Source: Labia minor (taxonomy: Eukaryota; Arthropoda; Insecta; Dermaptera; Spongiphoridae). Taken from it: 64,000 bases of DNA. The notes beneath the pieces were generated by a model. That model was not told the DNA's origin and searched no databases. It saw only the letters and a list, made by a program, of their open reading frames with translations. The stretch covers positions 45,675,962-45,739,961 of the forward strand of contig OY720349.1 of the NCBI GenBank assembly GCA_963082975.1. Reading direction: 5' to 3'. Positions 10,191-23,478 of this stretch are shown one piece after another; the first letter of the stretch is position 1, and each line of letters begins with the position of its first letter. The translations under genes were made by a program, and so were the position numbers.

Positions 10191-11535
10191 GATAAGACTG
10201 TGTGTTATATTTACATTTTGGTAGGCAAAACTGCATGGAACAAAAAAACATTAATTGTTTAAATACTTCAGACTGAATTTAAAATTTTTAAGACTCAATT
10301 AAATTTTTTAATTTAAATGCTTTGAAATATGAAACCACCCAAATTTTTTCCAGGGGTAGATCAATCACAATCATACTCCACACAATTGGTATCCATTCTG
10401 GTTCTTGCCTACCACGCCTCATTTTTTCTCCTATCAATTTTTCCAACATTTAGACAAAAAATTATTATTAATATTTTATCTAATACATATTATTATTATG
10501 TACACAAATTAATTGAATCTATTTTGGTATTAATTGAATTTATTTCTCATGCAAATATTTAATTTTTTGAATTCTAAATAGTTGACGAATTTTAAGAAAA
10601 TCTATACTTAATAGATTTCAATTTTTTCAAATTGAAATAAAGTGTATTTTACCAATCCAGTTCCTAGTTCTATTTTTAATAGATTTTCTATTTTTATTTA
10701 TTTTATTCTTTTATTTTGGGAATAGAATCCCATTTAGAAATTGTTTGTTAAATGTTTAACTATTCACAGGGGATAGCTTTGTCTGTGATTTTCGATTCCA
10801 TTAAGTCAATCGAACCTCCCCCGCATCCCTGAATCGAATATTGTTTTATATTCGTTCCGGATCCTCAATTGCCGCCCTGGATCTTTCGTCATTTTGCTTT
10901 CGGGATTTTTTTTTTATTTGTTATTCTAAACTCTATTAGTATTCCAGACGAGTGTGTTGAAATCCATTCTGAACATATATGTATAAACATTCAAAGAGAT
11001 ATTCTATACCCCTCAACTCAAAAACTACCGAGAAAATAAAGTTAGCAACCAACAAAAACTCAGATATAGAAAACAATCTATAAAATATTCATTATTTCAA
11101 TTTTAAATTTTTATTTATTTTTATAAAAAAGAAAATTACATAGAAATTTGAAAATTGATCATCAAATATTTCATTTATCATATTTTATTAATTATTTATA
11201 TTTTATTCAAAAAATGATAGTTTAAAGTTTATATTATTTTACTAATATCCTAGGCAATTATATTTAAAGAAATTTAATTTGATGTTTTTTTTATAATTTT
11301 AATACATTTTAGAATGAAACTTAACTTTTATTTTTTAATTTTTTTTTTATCATATTTATAATTAATTAGTATCTTGTAATTTTAATTGCCCAAAAAATTA
11401 TTAAAATAATAGGAAAAACAAAATTAATTAATTAAATTAAATTAATTTTTATAATTTTCAAGAGGAAAAAAAGAAAACGCTAAGAATTTTTTTCCTATAT
11501 TTTATTGTAAAAAAGAATGAACTAAAGTCTAACGA
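10191..11535. other. AT-rich spacer
   Basis: Low-complexity A/T sequence. The only mixed-composition stretch is about 10790-10880 (TCGAACCTCCCCCGCATCC region), which is unique here. No gene, RNA or repeat recognised. Confidence 0.4.
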
Positions 11536-11539
11536 GTGT

Positions 11540-11800
11540 TATGGGAGTCCAGATCAGACATTCGTGCCGTTGTTGTTGTTGCAATAGACAGTCAACAACA
11601 AGACCAAAAGGGCATGTTAGCTGGTGGGGTGGCTGAGGAGAGGCGGGGGCCCAGGATCTCACCCGAGGGGGTCCTTTACAAAGCCACTCGATTGGCCCCC
11701 AGTACCTCTAGGTGATTGTTATTTGTTTTTTAGTGTTACTTGCTTCTCTCTCTCTCTCTCTCTCTCTTACACACACACACATACGAACTTCTCTACTGTT
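11540..11800. other. Higher-GC island followed by (TC)n(AC)n microsatellite
   Basis: Around 11610-11710 a G-rich block (GGTGGGGTGGCTGAGG, AGGCGGGGGCCCAGG) stands out from the surroundings. At about 11744-11781 there is a (TC)n run passing into (AC)n. The open frame across it is a composition artefact, with its C-terminal half encoded by the microsatellite. Confidence 0.35.
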
Positions 11801-12884
11801 AAGCAGAAAGAGAGAGAGCTGTGTATGTCTTGATATCTAATCGAATGAATACCCCACACTCACTTTTTAACAACTCACAGGAGGATTATCTTCTTCAGCT
11901 TGGAATATTCTTATCTATCCATTTCCCTATTAGTATTTTTTCTCTTATTTTTAAGATATATTTATGGTATATTTGCCGTGTTAATCTAAATTCTATGGAA
12001 AAATCAATATAAAATAAATTACCTTCCACCATTATTAAAAAATAAAAGTTAATAAAATCAAATCAAGGCATTCTTTTAAAATATATGTGTTCCAAATATA
12101 GAAATTGTGATAATAATTTTAGATATGTAAAATAAAAACATCAATGAACAATTGCATATAATATCGTTAAAGATCCTTGTGATGTTAACTGAGATAGGTA
12201 CGTGGTGTGAATGTATATTAGATAACATATCCATTTAAAAGTAATAAAGTTGAAAATTGTGATAATAGTCTGAAATGTTGTTTAGATTTTCATTTAAGAT
12301 TTTTTCTCAATTTAACTGTAGATAATTTGAAAGCCTTTGTTTCTTTATTTTTGAATTTGAGATCAAGGAAATTAACGTTTATCAATTTAATGTAATTAAA
12401 TGCTAATCAAAAATTATTCAAAAGATGGCTAACATAGATAGTGGATAGATACTAAACATAAAAGTATATACCATTGGGGGGTAAAGATTAGGAGTGATTC
12501 CCTTTGAAAAAAACACTAAAAATTTAGAGATTTTTTTAATTTAATTGAAAAAATCTTTTCAAAAATTTATTTTAAATGTAAATAAAATGCAGAAAATGTT
12601 ACTTTTAATTGCTAAAACAATTTTAGAATCTGTTCCCTCTCAAAATAATTTTTTTAATCATTAAATGAAAAATTTTAAAAACAAATACAAAAATTTTATA
12701 TTTCAATCAGATATAATTTAAGAAATATTAGAAATGTCAATTTAAATCCTTTTATTAAATTTGAACTAAATAAAATATATATATATATATATAGACTTTC
12801 ATAAATAATTATTAAAATCCATACAATATGTTTTTTTTTGTCCTTTGACCAGGTTCTATATCATTATAGAATATATTCTATATA
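11801..12884. other. AT-rich spacer
   Basis: No supported gene. There is a short (AT)n tract at about 12775-12793; the rest is low-complexity A/T. Confidence 0.4.
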
Positions 12885-13115
12885 TACATAGATCTGGCTT
12901 TTAAACACCCTATGAAAAAACGGCGCCTATCCTTTCAACCTTTAACTTGATTTTCTTGATCATACGGCACTACTTCTTAATACTTTCCCATTTTTGATCA
13001 AGTAAGCTGGGTGGGTCTCGTTCCAATAGCCTCAAGCTAGAGAAAAATTCCTTTACCGAGACTTGAACTTAATTTACAAAGTTAAGCATGTTGCCTTTAG
13101 ACAGCGTGGAATTTT
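12885..13115 (-). mobile_element. tRNA-derived SINE, older copy
   Basis: Collinear with the better-preserved SINE at 51868-52106. Both have TTGATTTTCTTGAT or TGATTTTCTTGAT, a following CTAG(A/G)G(A)AAATTCC block and, on the minus strand, a tRNA-like head with box-B-like AAGTTCAAGTCTCGG. It is substantially diverged. Confidence 0.6.
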
Positions 13116-13479
13116 ATACAAAATAATCATAAAGAAACATTTCTAATTTTAATAATATTTCTCCCTGATTTTAAATATTATAATATTTTTTATTATTATA
13201 ATTATTAGAGTTTTCATTGATTTGAACTCTTAAAACTTTGATGTACAAATAATCTATCCTCTTGGCTTTTAACTTTTTATATATTTTTTATATATAAAAA
13301 TTCGGGAGTGACCTCCCCTAGACTTTCCCGCATATAAATAGGTAATTAGGTTATTATTATTATGTTTTAACAACAATAAAAATAAACAAACTAATTAATT
13401 TAAATTATAAAGTAAAATGGTTTAACACTATTATATAATTATATTTATAATTTACACCTAACGCTACTTGTATAGGTAA
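13116..13479. other. AT-rich spacer
   Basis: Nothing recognised apart from short TTATTA and TATAT tracts. Confidence 0.4.
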
Positions 13480-13790
13480 AATGTCACTTCCGGTAGTCAG
13501 ATCATGATGAAATTTGGTATCTGAATTTTTTCATATTTTTAAATCTATATACAAAATATGAAGCAAATATCTCTAAGCAAACTGGTACTTGAAAGGTAAA
13601 CGCAACCAATGTAGGTAAAGTACCACTTCCGTTAACCGATTTTGACGAAATTTTGATAGAAATCTACAAACTGTGAATAATATCGGTGTACCAAATTTTG
13701 AAGTCCTAACTTGATTAGTTTTTGAGTAAATTTGCTCACAGACAAATCACGATTGATAATATCCAAGAAAGTTAAGAAAAAGTTCAGTTT
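13480..13790. repeat. Two-unit repeat with ACTTCCG motif (R7)
   Basis: Two diverged units, beginning near 13483 (TGTCACTTCCGG) and 13620 (TACCACTTCCGTT). Each is followed by GAtGAAATTTGG or GACGAAATTTTG and a tract of about 100 bp. The ACTTCCGG ... AAATTTGGTA layout resembles the interior of R2 without being the same sequence. Non-coding. Confidence 0.4.
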
Positions 13791-13849
13791 GTCAAATTTT
13801 AATTTCGGTTTATAAATTCTGATGATCAATTACAATACAATATTATGCA

Positions 13850-14165
13850 TAGAACAATGCATTTGCTCTTAATAATTTTTATGGATTTTCTCTGTCTTAA
13901 TGTGAGCATTGCAAGGTAATTGAGAAAACCTTTAATGATATGACAATGTTTCACCTATAAAATCTTATCTTTCTATACAGATAGAAGAGACATAACGAGA
14001 CAAAGCATATCTACCCCATTCCGTTGTTTGCTTCTCTACTTTTACGACATCTAAGTGTCGTGGAAAAGTTTTCGACATATGCAAATAGGGCAACATATGC
14101 GCCAAAGAGTAAACAATTGGAGATAAGGCGAGAGAAGTTGGAATCCCTCAAGGATGGCACTAGAT
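13850..14165. other. Unique mixed-composition block with a POU octamer
   Basis: It contains ATGCAAAT (14079-14086), a consensus POU octamer, with ACATATGC repeated 10 bp later and a CGACATCTAAGTGTCG near-palindrome upstream. The block is not repeated in the window and is candidate cis-regulatory DNA only. Confidence 0.3.
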
Positions 14166-15002
14166 CCCCCATAAAATAATTATTACACCCAAGAGATTTT
14201 TTCAGATTCGATTTATTCTTTTTTTTTTTTTTAAAAAAAAAAATGTTTTGATTTTATTTTCTCTATTATCAGATTTTAGAAAAAAATTCTGAAAAAAACT
14301 TTTTCAATTTGATAAAGAAAAATAATTATAAATTTAAATTTGTATACTTATTAATTTAAGTTTAAACAGAATTTGTAACTACGAGTAACTTCACAATGTT
14401 GACATGACATTACATACCTAATTCATAATGTTACAAGACATCACATACATACGACGGAAATTATATATATTGATATAAATAAATTTTATAAAGAACTGAT
14501 TATTAAAGCGAATTAAATATTGTCTTTGTAAATTGTTATTTCCATTTTATTTTATTTTTAATATTTGATTAAAAAAACAACTTGAAAAAATAAGAACCAA
14601 AACTGAGATTGTCTTTTAAGTTTCTTATGATTAAATAAAAAGTGATTTTCTATTATCCATCACTCCTTATTATTATTAACTCTTATTGTTTATGTAGACT
14701 TTAATTCCATAATATGTTTGTTAAAACTAGACGAAAAATAATAGTATTGTGATCATGTTAAAAGGAATAAACAACGTTTCGTCATTAATTATAAACCTTA
14801 TAAAAATATTTTCAAGCTTTTTTTGTACTTTCTATATAATCATTATATAAATTCAAAGATTGTTGACATTACTATTTTAAGTGTCACCGGATTAAAACTA
14901 AACATAATTCATATTTTCTAATTTGCTTATTTAATTTATATTAATTTTATATTATTACTAGAATTTTAGATTTTTAATAATTGATTAATAATATTATAAT
15001 AC
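14166..15002. other. AT-rich spacer
   Basis: Low-complexity A/T, including a poly-T/poly-A run at about 14218-14242. No feature supported. Confidence 0.4.
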
Positions 15003-15425
15003 TATCTCTGTGACTCTTCGAAACCCGAAAATTCTTGACCGCCGCAACCACATTTCTTTAAGTGTCCCTATTCTGAGTTACACCCATCCAACTTCTATTT
15101 TCTCCGATCTCTCTTGTCCTCCATCCTACGTTGTCTGCCCACTACATCAATTGTCCTCCAAACGGCCGCTTTCCAAACGGTCTCCCCAAATAAACAGTCT
15201 TTCCTCTCCGATTCTTGCCGCGTGTCATATCCATCGCAACCTTCTCGCTTTTAATACTCTAACTACATATATCTGGAGATACAGATAGTTCATGCAATTC
15301 CTTGTTATGCAGTTTCCGCCATTCCCCGGTGATTTCAACTTTCTTTGACCCATAAATTCTTTCTATTTTCAAATACTCGAATTCTACTCTCATCTCCTAA
15401 AGTCATAGACCACAACCCTATAATA
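15003..15425 (-). mobile_element. LINE 3'-end fragment 1
   Basis: Read on the minus strand, it encodes a decayed version of the C-terminal tail of a non-LTR retrotransposon pol protein: a block like EWRKLHNKELHEL, then the motif normally reading R-R-L-R-W-x-G-H-V-x-R-M, then GRPFGK and a W-x-x-V(A)(A)A-K-N segment. The 3' end lies at the low-coordinate side. It is heavily 5'-truncated and mutated. The family could be Jockey, R1 or RTE-like; the tail alone does not decide. Confidence 0.7.
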
Positions 15426-17562
15426 CAACTGGCAAAATAATTGTTTAAAGTATATAAAACATATACTTTAATTTTTATCCCCTGATAATAATTTTGACTC
15501 TATAAGCCCCTTTATTGCATGATAACAGGCGTTATTCGAATCCAACCTTGATTTAATTTTTTCTCGAATATTATTATCCTTCGTGATTATAGAATTTAAA
15601 TTTTTCTAATATACAAATTCTACGTTTTGTCCATTAAGATTTTGTGGGTTTATACTAAACCTATCTGATATTAAATTTTGGATATATCATTATATTAGCA
15701 CTATTTATTGCAAGCCCCAACTCTTTCTCAGTGCCTATTAATTTTTTGTACCGCATTTTTAACTGAATTTGACGAATCTCCTATTACATTTAAGTTAATA
15801 TTATAGTACATAATTATATATTTATAATCAATAATAATTACAAAAACTCCCCTTTTTCTCTTTATATTACGCAAGTTAATTTTTTATACGGTATGTTTTA
15901 TTTTTTAAAATCACTTTCTTTAATAAATTGGAATTTCTCAAAATAGCCCCTGGCTGGTAGGCAATCAACTCATCCTAACGCTCATATTTAGTCTTCTTTT
16001 CATATAAATTAACAAATTGAAACAAAATAAATATTAAATCAAATACTCGTACGAATGAATAACTTATTTAAATACTAGGAGTTAAAAAACTAGAGAAGAG
16101 GACTTAATTATAAAAATTTAAAAATTTTCAGATAAATTAATATCCTTAATAATGAATGTTAAGATAAATTAAATAGACCTAACTTTTCCTTTTATTAATT
16201 TATTTAAATATCAATATAATTATTAAAATATAGTTGTTCTTGTTAGATATTTTTATTTTAAAAATAATTTAATAAAATTGAAAATCACTATTTATTGGAA
16301 AAAAAGATTTAAAATTATATTCTAATTGCATTTTAAAAGAATATAAATTACTCCCCTTCCTTTTTATTCTTTTATGAAGACATGACCACACTATGGTTTG
16401 AACTTGGTTAGTGGTGTGACCATTATTTACGAATAAAAAAAATTGTTAAAAACTAAATAAATCGCATTGGTGATCATTTTAAATCAAATTTTAAATAATT
16501 AAATAAACAATTAATTCATTATTATATAAATAAATTTTATTCCTGTATTTATATGAAATATTATAATATAATATTATAACCAATAGACTGGTTTAGCTTC
16601 TTTTATATTGGATGTTCAAAAAGACGAATCTATAAATTGGATGTATAATTAATGATAAACAATATTCAAAATGATGATGAGATAATTAAAAAACTTATAA
16701 TAAGCTGGAGTGTCTAGAAAATAAAAGAGTGCTTAATTATAAAAATTACTTCTCTATCTAATAATGAAAAACTATATATTATAAAGAATTTCCAATCTCG
16801 GAGCACATTTTTATTCTACTTTACAAAAGTTTTTAATGAAAAGTTAAAAAGAAAATAATGCAACATGGATAATTATCGAATACTCTCTTCTGTAATTATA
16901 GTATATCTATCCAATTAATTCCCATCATCACCATTACAATAAATTAGAAACTAGTTAATTAAAAATAAAAGTTACGATAGTGATTATAGAATTAACTAAT
17001 TTGAGAACATAAAACATAGTGAATACTATTAAAATATACGTCTTTGAGGGAGGGTTGAGACGGAAAATATGCCATAACCTCCTCTCTTTCCTTCTCTATA
17101 ACTGAATCCGTTTTTTTCTTCTATCTCTTATTCTCTCTTTTAAATTCATCGAGTTTATTTTATATCACAAAGTCAAATATCAAACATCAAGAAGGAGTTT
17201 AAAAATTTAAAGACTTTCCATAATATAAATATTAGAATAACTTTCATTCTGGGCCCGGTTGCCTCTCTTTTTTGTCCTCTTCCCGTTTACTTACCTATAA
17301 GATGGCTTGTTTCTTTTTCTTTCCGCTTAATTTTTTAGGGCTCCTCAGGGGATTAAAAGAAAAGAAATCCTCCCTCCACTCCCCTACTTTTAGGTTGTTC
17401 ACGAAGTACGAGTTGTTTTAAATGAACAGACGGACATTTGCAGAATCATTTTTTTTTTAATTCTTAAAAAATGCTTATTAATAATGGATTGTTTATTTTT
17501 TCAGCTTTAAATCTGATATCATTTCCAAATTTTCATATCATAAATTTACTATAATAACAATA
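15426..17562. other. AT-rich spacer with a pyrimidine-rich block
   Basis: No supported gene. About 16383-16428 is a short imperfect inverted repeat (ATGACCACAC ... GTGTGACCAT) with a box-B-like core. 17041-17420 is rich in CT tracts and has mixed composition (GGGCCCGGTTGCC at about 17250), possibly regulatory. Confidence 0.35.
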
Positions 17563-17890
17563 CTAGTACCGGGACCCCGAGCCTCGGCTGGGTAATTAAG
17601 TTAAAAAAAATAATTCATTATTATTGGGTTTGGCTGGTAATATTAATACCTGGGACACCGAGCTCTCGATCGACCCTTTAAAAAATATTGATATACAATT
17701 CTTTAATTATTTTTACAATTATTAAATGTTGCATCATTAAAATGAATGGGACTGGGGTCCTCAATAATAATACCTGGTTCACCGAGCCACCACTCTGTCA
17801 AGAATAGGTATATACGGTGACTGTGACGTCACATATATTTATTTAAATTAAGAAAAAACTAATGAAGAGGTGGAGGTTAATGGGTTATTA
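17563..17890 (+). repeat. R3 copy 2 joined to an R5/R2-type segment
   Basis: 17563-17800 repeats the R3 start (GTACCGGGACCCCGAGCC) and CTGGTTCACCGAGCCACC. It then passes into GTGACTGTGACGTCAC and AAATTAAGAAAAAACTAATGAAG, the segment also found in R2 copies A and B and in R5 at 50.75 kb. Confidence 0.65.
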
Positions 17891-17974
17891 ATGTTGCATT
17901 TAAGATCAGATTTGACTCATCTAACAAAATCCTTTTAGAATGCGATATACGAATTTGGGAAAGGCTACTAACTG

Positions 17975-18205
17975 ACTATATTTGACTTTTATATACAATG
18001 ATCGAAAAGTAAGTAGATTTTTTAAATTAATTACAAAGTATTTATTAATTCATCCAAATGTCTCCTTCCTTTGCAACATACTTTATCCAACATTTTTTAT
18101 AAGTCAAAGTGGTCTTCGAACTTTTTTGGATGGTTTATATGGACTTAAACGGTGTCTACGAAGTGGTTTCATCATTGAGCAAACACGGCACCATATCTGG
18201 TGAAT
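17975..18205 (-). mobile_element. Possible very old mariner C-terminal fragment
   Basis: On the minus strand, frames carry WNHFVDTV, then CVAKEGD-like and LLTFRS-like strings reminiscent of the mariner C-terminal W-x-K-C-V-x-x-x-G-D-Y-F-E tail. GATCGAAAAGTAAGTAGA near 17999 could be a decayed end. The match is weak and broken by frameshifts. Confidence 0.25.
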
Positions 18206-19169
18206 ATGTGAATTATATAATAGAACTATATATATTTGTTGGACTTTAAGCAAAACCACTACAACTTTTACAACTAGTAATCATTTTCTTAACATAGTTT
18301 CATCGCACTCTTTCTTAACATTTTTAATTTATCTGTACACAATGAATTTCTTTTTTTTAAATAAAATTCAAAGTAAATTCTTTACTCGATTAATTTTTCT
18401 ATTTTAAGAAATTTTTAACAATTAGAAAAGACACTATAATTTACTAAATTTATTTAATAACAAATGAATATGAATTTTCTGTTAGTTTTCAAGAATAGTC
18501 GTCATACATCATACCAACTTCAAAACAAATGATTGCATTGTTACGTAAAGCGCGCGTGCTGATTTTTAAAACAAAAGTTTTCTTTTAGTCTTAGTATAAT
18601 ATATAAATATTAATTTGAAAAGAAAAATCATATCGAATTCAATTTTGAATTAATTGTTATGAAATAAATATTTAAATAAAAACTATTATTATTAAAAATA
18701 AATGGTAAATACTTAACTTCTGACCTCACAACAGAAGTTTACTATACCTATACCTAATACTTAATTTTAACTTCGGGTTGATTTAGTCAAATTTTTCTTT
18801 GAATTAGAGAGCTTAAAATATACTATGATTCAAGACTGACTGGATTTAGAATGAATAGATATTGTTAATACTGAAACAGAATGAGGTAATAATGTATTTG
18901 TTTAAATTCTAAATTACCTCCATCAATGGGAAAAAATTCTTGAACTAATGGAGGAAAAACGCTCAAGAAACATGTAAAGATGGATGAATAAAGTGCACAA
19001 ATGCAAATCCAAATATGCTTTTAATTTAAATTCCTTAATAAAAATAAAATATAATATTTAATGCGATATAATCAAATTAAAAAACTTACTTTAGATACTA
19101 AGGGTTAAAAATATCTATTTATCTGTATGGTCGAGATTGCAATCGGATAACGCCACAGAGATAGATAGA
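18206..19169. other. AT-rich spacer
   Basis: No gene or repeat recognised; short A/T tracts only. Confidence 0.4.
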
Positions 19170-19365
19170 TAGATTTGGTTCTTCGGATCTCTAAAGTTTA
19201 TGGCCGCAGCAACTGCATTTCTCTAAACGTTCTTATCCTGGGCCACCCGATCCAACTCATGTTCTTTTCGATGTCTCTTACTTCCCTCTTACATAGTCTC
19301 CCTACAGCGTCTTAGTACTTCCAACGGGTCGTTTCCCAACCATTTTCCCACAAATATAAGGTAAG
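19170..19365 (-). mobile_element. LINE 3'-end fragment 2
   Basis: Same family as 15003-15425: shares GGCCGCAGCAACTGCATTTC, TTATCCTGGGCCACCCGATC and AACGGGTCGTTTCC on the plus strand (the antisense of the pol tail). Preceded by a GATA-type simple repeat at 19161-19175. Confidence 0.65.
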
Positions 19366-20514
19366 CGTACCAGTAATTGACGATTTGATAGATTTTTCAT
19401 CAAAATATGCTTTTTAATTTCAAATTAAACAAGAGATATCGATAAATATCAAGAAGAGCCTCTTCCGGATTGCTTAACAAAGAAACAGAGACCAATCTCT
19501 GCATGTATATTATAACTATGATTTTTTTAAAACACGAGGTAAGCGTTCTTGCATTTTCAGGTTAGTTTCTTATACAAAACGTTAAGGATATGCTTCACTT
19601 TATTTTCAATAGATTATGTTATATTTAATAACAATTTCAAACCAAAAGTGCAATTCAATAGTTGATACTACAAATTATATTAATCAATTTGAATTTCTTT
19701 ATGTGATCATTAACAATTTTCAAGAAGGTTGTCCATTTCTGAAACAATATCACATTTTTTTTAGAAATAGACCGGAGTGGTCGATCAATTACTGGGAGGA
19801 AAGACAGTTTGTAAAGAATGAGTTAATAGTTCTGAATATTGTGACTTCAGTTTTAAAATATTAAACAGATGAAAATAATTGTCTTTAAGTCAGTGATGAG
19901 GATCAGCCTCTAAGTCATCAGACTCTAAAATTCAATGGTTGCATGTTCGAAAAACATAAACAAATACGTGGTTTTTTTTGTATGAGAGATTATTTTCCCT
20001 AAAAAATCATACAATTTACCAAAGAAGAAGCCAAGATTTCATCGATGGAGAATACAGGAGATTTATGGAAATGTCCAAAAACTGCTGATATCCTTGATTA
20101 CAATTGGTATAACGTAGTAGGCACCTCGAGCAATTGCAAAACAGGAAATGGTAACTAATTTCCGATATCAACTGTAAATATAAAATTTAAGAAATTAAAA
20201 AAATATTAATAAAATCAAACCTTAGTGGATTTTAGGTTGATGATCAATTACTGGATCAAAATGGTCAACTACTAAAACTTTAGATTTTCAGATGGTCAAT
20301 TAGAACAAAAGATACGTTTAGAAAAAATTAAAAATAAAATATTTAAATATACATTAACTGAATATTTGTGCTGTAGTGATAATTAAAAATAGTTAACACT
20401 TGATTTTGTTGTTATTCTCACTTTTATTACAGAATAATAGTGTTTTTTTATGAAAATTTATCTTATGACGGTCCACCACTGGTACGTTTACCTTACTATT
20501 AATTTGTCTTTTCT
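19366..20514. other. AT-rich spacer
   Basis: An 82-codon open frame from 19616 has no recognised domain and A/T-driven composition. Near 19895-19960 there is a weak tRNA-like stretch (GCATGTTCGAAAAAC). Nothing here is firmly supported. Confidence 0.35.
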
Positions 20515-20705
20515 CTTCCATATTTGCCTATTGACCTTCCCATCGCAACCTTCTCTATTTCATTACTCTATGTTGGAAATTATGCAATATCTCGTTATGT
20601 AGTTTCCGCCATAGTCCGGTGATCTTATCTTTCTTAGGCCCATAAATGCTTTAAAGAATCCTATTTTTATACTATTTACTATCTACTCTCGTCACCCAAG
20701 GTAAA
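20515..20705 (-). mobile_element. LINE 3'-end fragment 3
   Basis: Matches the upstream half of fragment 1: CCATCGCAACCTTCTC, TTATGTAGTTTCCGCCAT, CCGGTGAT and CTTAGGCCCATAAAT. This corresponds to the W-R-x-x-x-N-x-E-L pol-tail block on the minus strand. Confidence 0.65.
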
Positions 20706-21255
20706 ATAATTGTTTTATATATTAATTAATACAACAAGTGTTATTAATAAATTTAACATTTCAATTACGTCTTTTGTGATTATAAGGATGGATATAAATC
20801 TAGTCTCTACAAATAATTTTGTAAATCAAATTCTATTTAAACATAATTACAAATAAAATAATAGCAAATAGATAAGTAAATAATAAAATTACGTTCATTT
20901 GTATTATTCTTTTTTGCGATGTTTATTTTTAATTTACTGGTGTTTTTTGCTATTAGCTTTTATTGTGAGTTTACATTTTACATCAATACAAACAACTTCC
21001 AATATTAATTGATAGAGAAAAATCCAGAAACGATCATTCAAATTTATTTATTTTTTTAAATTACATTTTAATGAGTAAATGTGTTATCTATTTCAATTGT
21101 ATTTTTTTAAATAATTTTTCTCCAATTATAAAGATATGTATATTTATTAGATCAATCATTATTATTTCTTTTAAATTTTCATCATCTTTCTCTTTCATTT
21201 TTTTTTTCCTTATAAGAAGAATCTGAGGAGAAGAGCAAAACTGTAGAAGGGTCAT
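20706..21255. other. AT-rich spacer
   Basis: Nothing recognised. Confidence 0.4.
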
Positions 21256-21640
21256 AGAATATTGGCCTTCCAAGTATTTCTGTCCATATTATGTTCGTGT
21301 GTGTATTTTGGTAGTGATCCCTTGTGGGCCCGGCACAGTATTCGCCCCCGATCCGCCCTCACTGCCGGCACACACCAGCCGTTGGCTAACAACTTGGCTT
21401 GGCATATTGGCAATAGTCAGGGACGACGACGATATTGCCCCTTCCACCTACACATCTACTATCACTAACAGAGAAATTACTTTTACCACGCAATGAATAC
21501 AACGACTATTTGGGGAAGATGAGGGGAAATAGGGAAGAGATGGTAGAAAGAAATAAAGAGAAATGATAGGCAGAGAGTAAATAAAATTCAATGGGGATGG
21601 AGGATTATCAGCGACATTTCCAATTTCATTCATATTTAGA
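21256..21640. other. Higher-GC unique island
   Basis: 21300-21480 is GC-rich and complex (GGGCCCGGCACAGTATTCGC; TTGGCTTGGCATATTGGCAA with NFI-like half sites). Two overlapping open frames on + and one on - have no recognisable family, so this looks like a composition effect. Possible regulatory block. Confidence 0.3.
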
Positions 21641-22639
21641 TGCTAACAAGAAAAGAACGGAAATTACAGATGTGAAATTATTTCCTGGATAGTAATAAAT
21701 CAAAGAATTCATTTTAAGATGGTGATAAAGTTGACAGAGATAAAGTTAAGGGACAGTTTATGGTGATAAGATTGACAGGAAAAATTTAAGGAATAAAAAT
21801 AATAAATAATGATGAAAAGGAAGAGATTGCAGGCCGAGAAAATGCATAACTTAAAGAAAAGATTGGGATTTGAATGAAAATGATTCAGTTAGTACAGTAA
21901 CTTTTAATTTGACAAACGGTACAAAAATAAATGTGGTCAAAAAGTAAGGAACAAAGAAATTATAGTCGTTTCCCATTCTTTCACACTCGTCTTGAATGTA
22001 TTGTATGTTCACAGTTTTAGTTATATAGAATTTATTTATTTGTTTGTGAGAGATGTGCGTAAAGGTTAGAAGTGTTTTACACGTGTTCAGGGATTTTAAG
22101 CTGTCAAAAAATGCGTCAAATACATCGATTTACAAAAAATGTTGTGCAAAAATGAAATTAATTGTTTCCAAACACTTAAAATGTTTAAAGTTTAATTAAT
22201 CCATTCTGAATAAAAAAAATGTTTTCAAAAAGCTCTACAAAATTCGTTCAAATGGCTTAGTTTAATGTATTCTTCCATTGCTATGGTGTAGTACTACAGG
22301 AGTGCATCAGGAGTAGGGTATTTGGTATCATAGGGTATTTGATTAATAAATAAATATTTTTGATAAAAATAAAAAGTCCCCTTACTTTTGATTATAAGTA
22401 ATAAAATAATAATAACGAAATAATTAATTTTAATATTGAATAAAATTTTTTAAAAGTATTTTATGAAATTTTTATGTTATTTTAGATGCTAAATTTTTCG
22501 TAATAAATTTTAACTTGTTTACCTTAATATATAAGACATTTATAGCCACCCAAACCGCCTTCGGTGTTCTTCACTCTTAGACCTTCGGATCTGCCACCTC
22601 TATCCTCGAAGTGATGCCTAGTATTTGGTTGAAAGAATG
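21641..22639. other. Spacer with purine-rich stretch
   Basis: 21650-21900 is A/G-rich. 22545-22615 is a mixed-composition patch (CGCCTTCGGTGTTCTTC) that looks like part of an unidentified repeat. No gene. Confidence 0.3.
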
Positions 22640-23063
22640 TTCATATTCAACGAAAAACGTTGGGCGCATTTAGTTCTATGCAATTAACTTCCTTTATAGA
22701 GCTATAATTCATATATATATATATATATATATATATACTAAGATACATACCACACTAAAACACTTAATTAACAAGTAACACTATCTCTTCAAATATAATC
22801 AACCATTTTGGATTTGATTGATAATATGTAAATTTAATAAAAATTCTTTTAAATTTTGATACATACTTTGATATAAGTATATTCCAGTAAAAAATAATAA
22901 AAGATTAATTTTTTAGCTCTTAAACTATCAATTTTATTGCATGATAAAAAAAAATTGTCAGTTTATGTGTTTAATAAAATTTGTATTATTACAAAAATTT
23001 GACTTGATTGTTCATATAAATAAATTAAACTAAATGCGCCTAACGTTTTTCGTTGAATATGAA
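22640..23063. mobile_element. Short terminal-inverted-repeat element (MITE), about 424 bp
   Basis: 36-bp terminal inverted repeats at 22640-22675 and 23028-23063, with one mismatch by eye. The core reads AACGAAAAACGTTGGGCGCA on the left and its inverse on the right. The interior is AT-rich with an (AT)n microsatellite at about 22712-22737. No target duplication is obvious, so the superfamily is undecided. Confidence 0.75.
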
Positions 23064-23478
23064 GCAATTCATCCATAAACTTTGTCAGGCTTATAGAAAA
23101 ATTATTTAATTCTATTTTGATACATCCATTGGAAAATCGTTATTTTATAAAAATTTGTTATAATTATATTTATATTTTATATACATTTTCCATACAATTT
23201 GCTTTTGTTGTTCTGTGATTTTGAAAAGAACTCAGTGCCGCATAGTACACGAAAGTATGCCGATTGCTTATTAAGCCACTTGCATAATTAATGTCATCTA
23301 GAAAAGTCCTAAAAACTTCGCGAAGGATCTAATATATGTTCGAGAATAAAAGATTTAAATAGTAATCAATAGCGCAATGTTTTACATCTGGCAAGCAACA
23401 ATAAAATATTAAAAATAAAATATAAAAAAAATTTAAAAATAAATTAATAAAAAAAAAACTTTTTAATATACACTCTTT
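23064..23478. other. AT-rich spacer
   Basis: Nothing recognised. Confidence 0.4.

Noticed and set aside
15010-15288. Plus-strand frame of 92 codons (also 32516-32788 and 62801-63019)
   Set aside because: These are the antisense of LINE pol tails; the shared DNA explains their similarity to one another.
19616-19864. 82-codon plus-strand frame
   Set aside because: A/T-driven amino-acid composition, no domain, no splice context.
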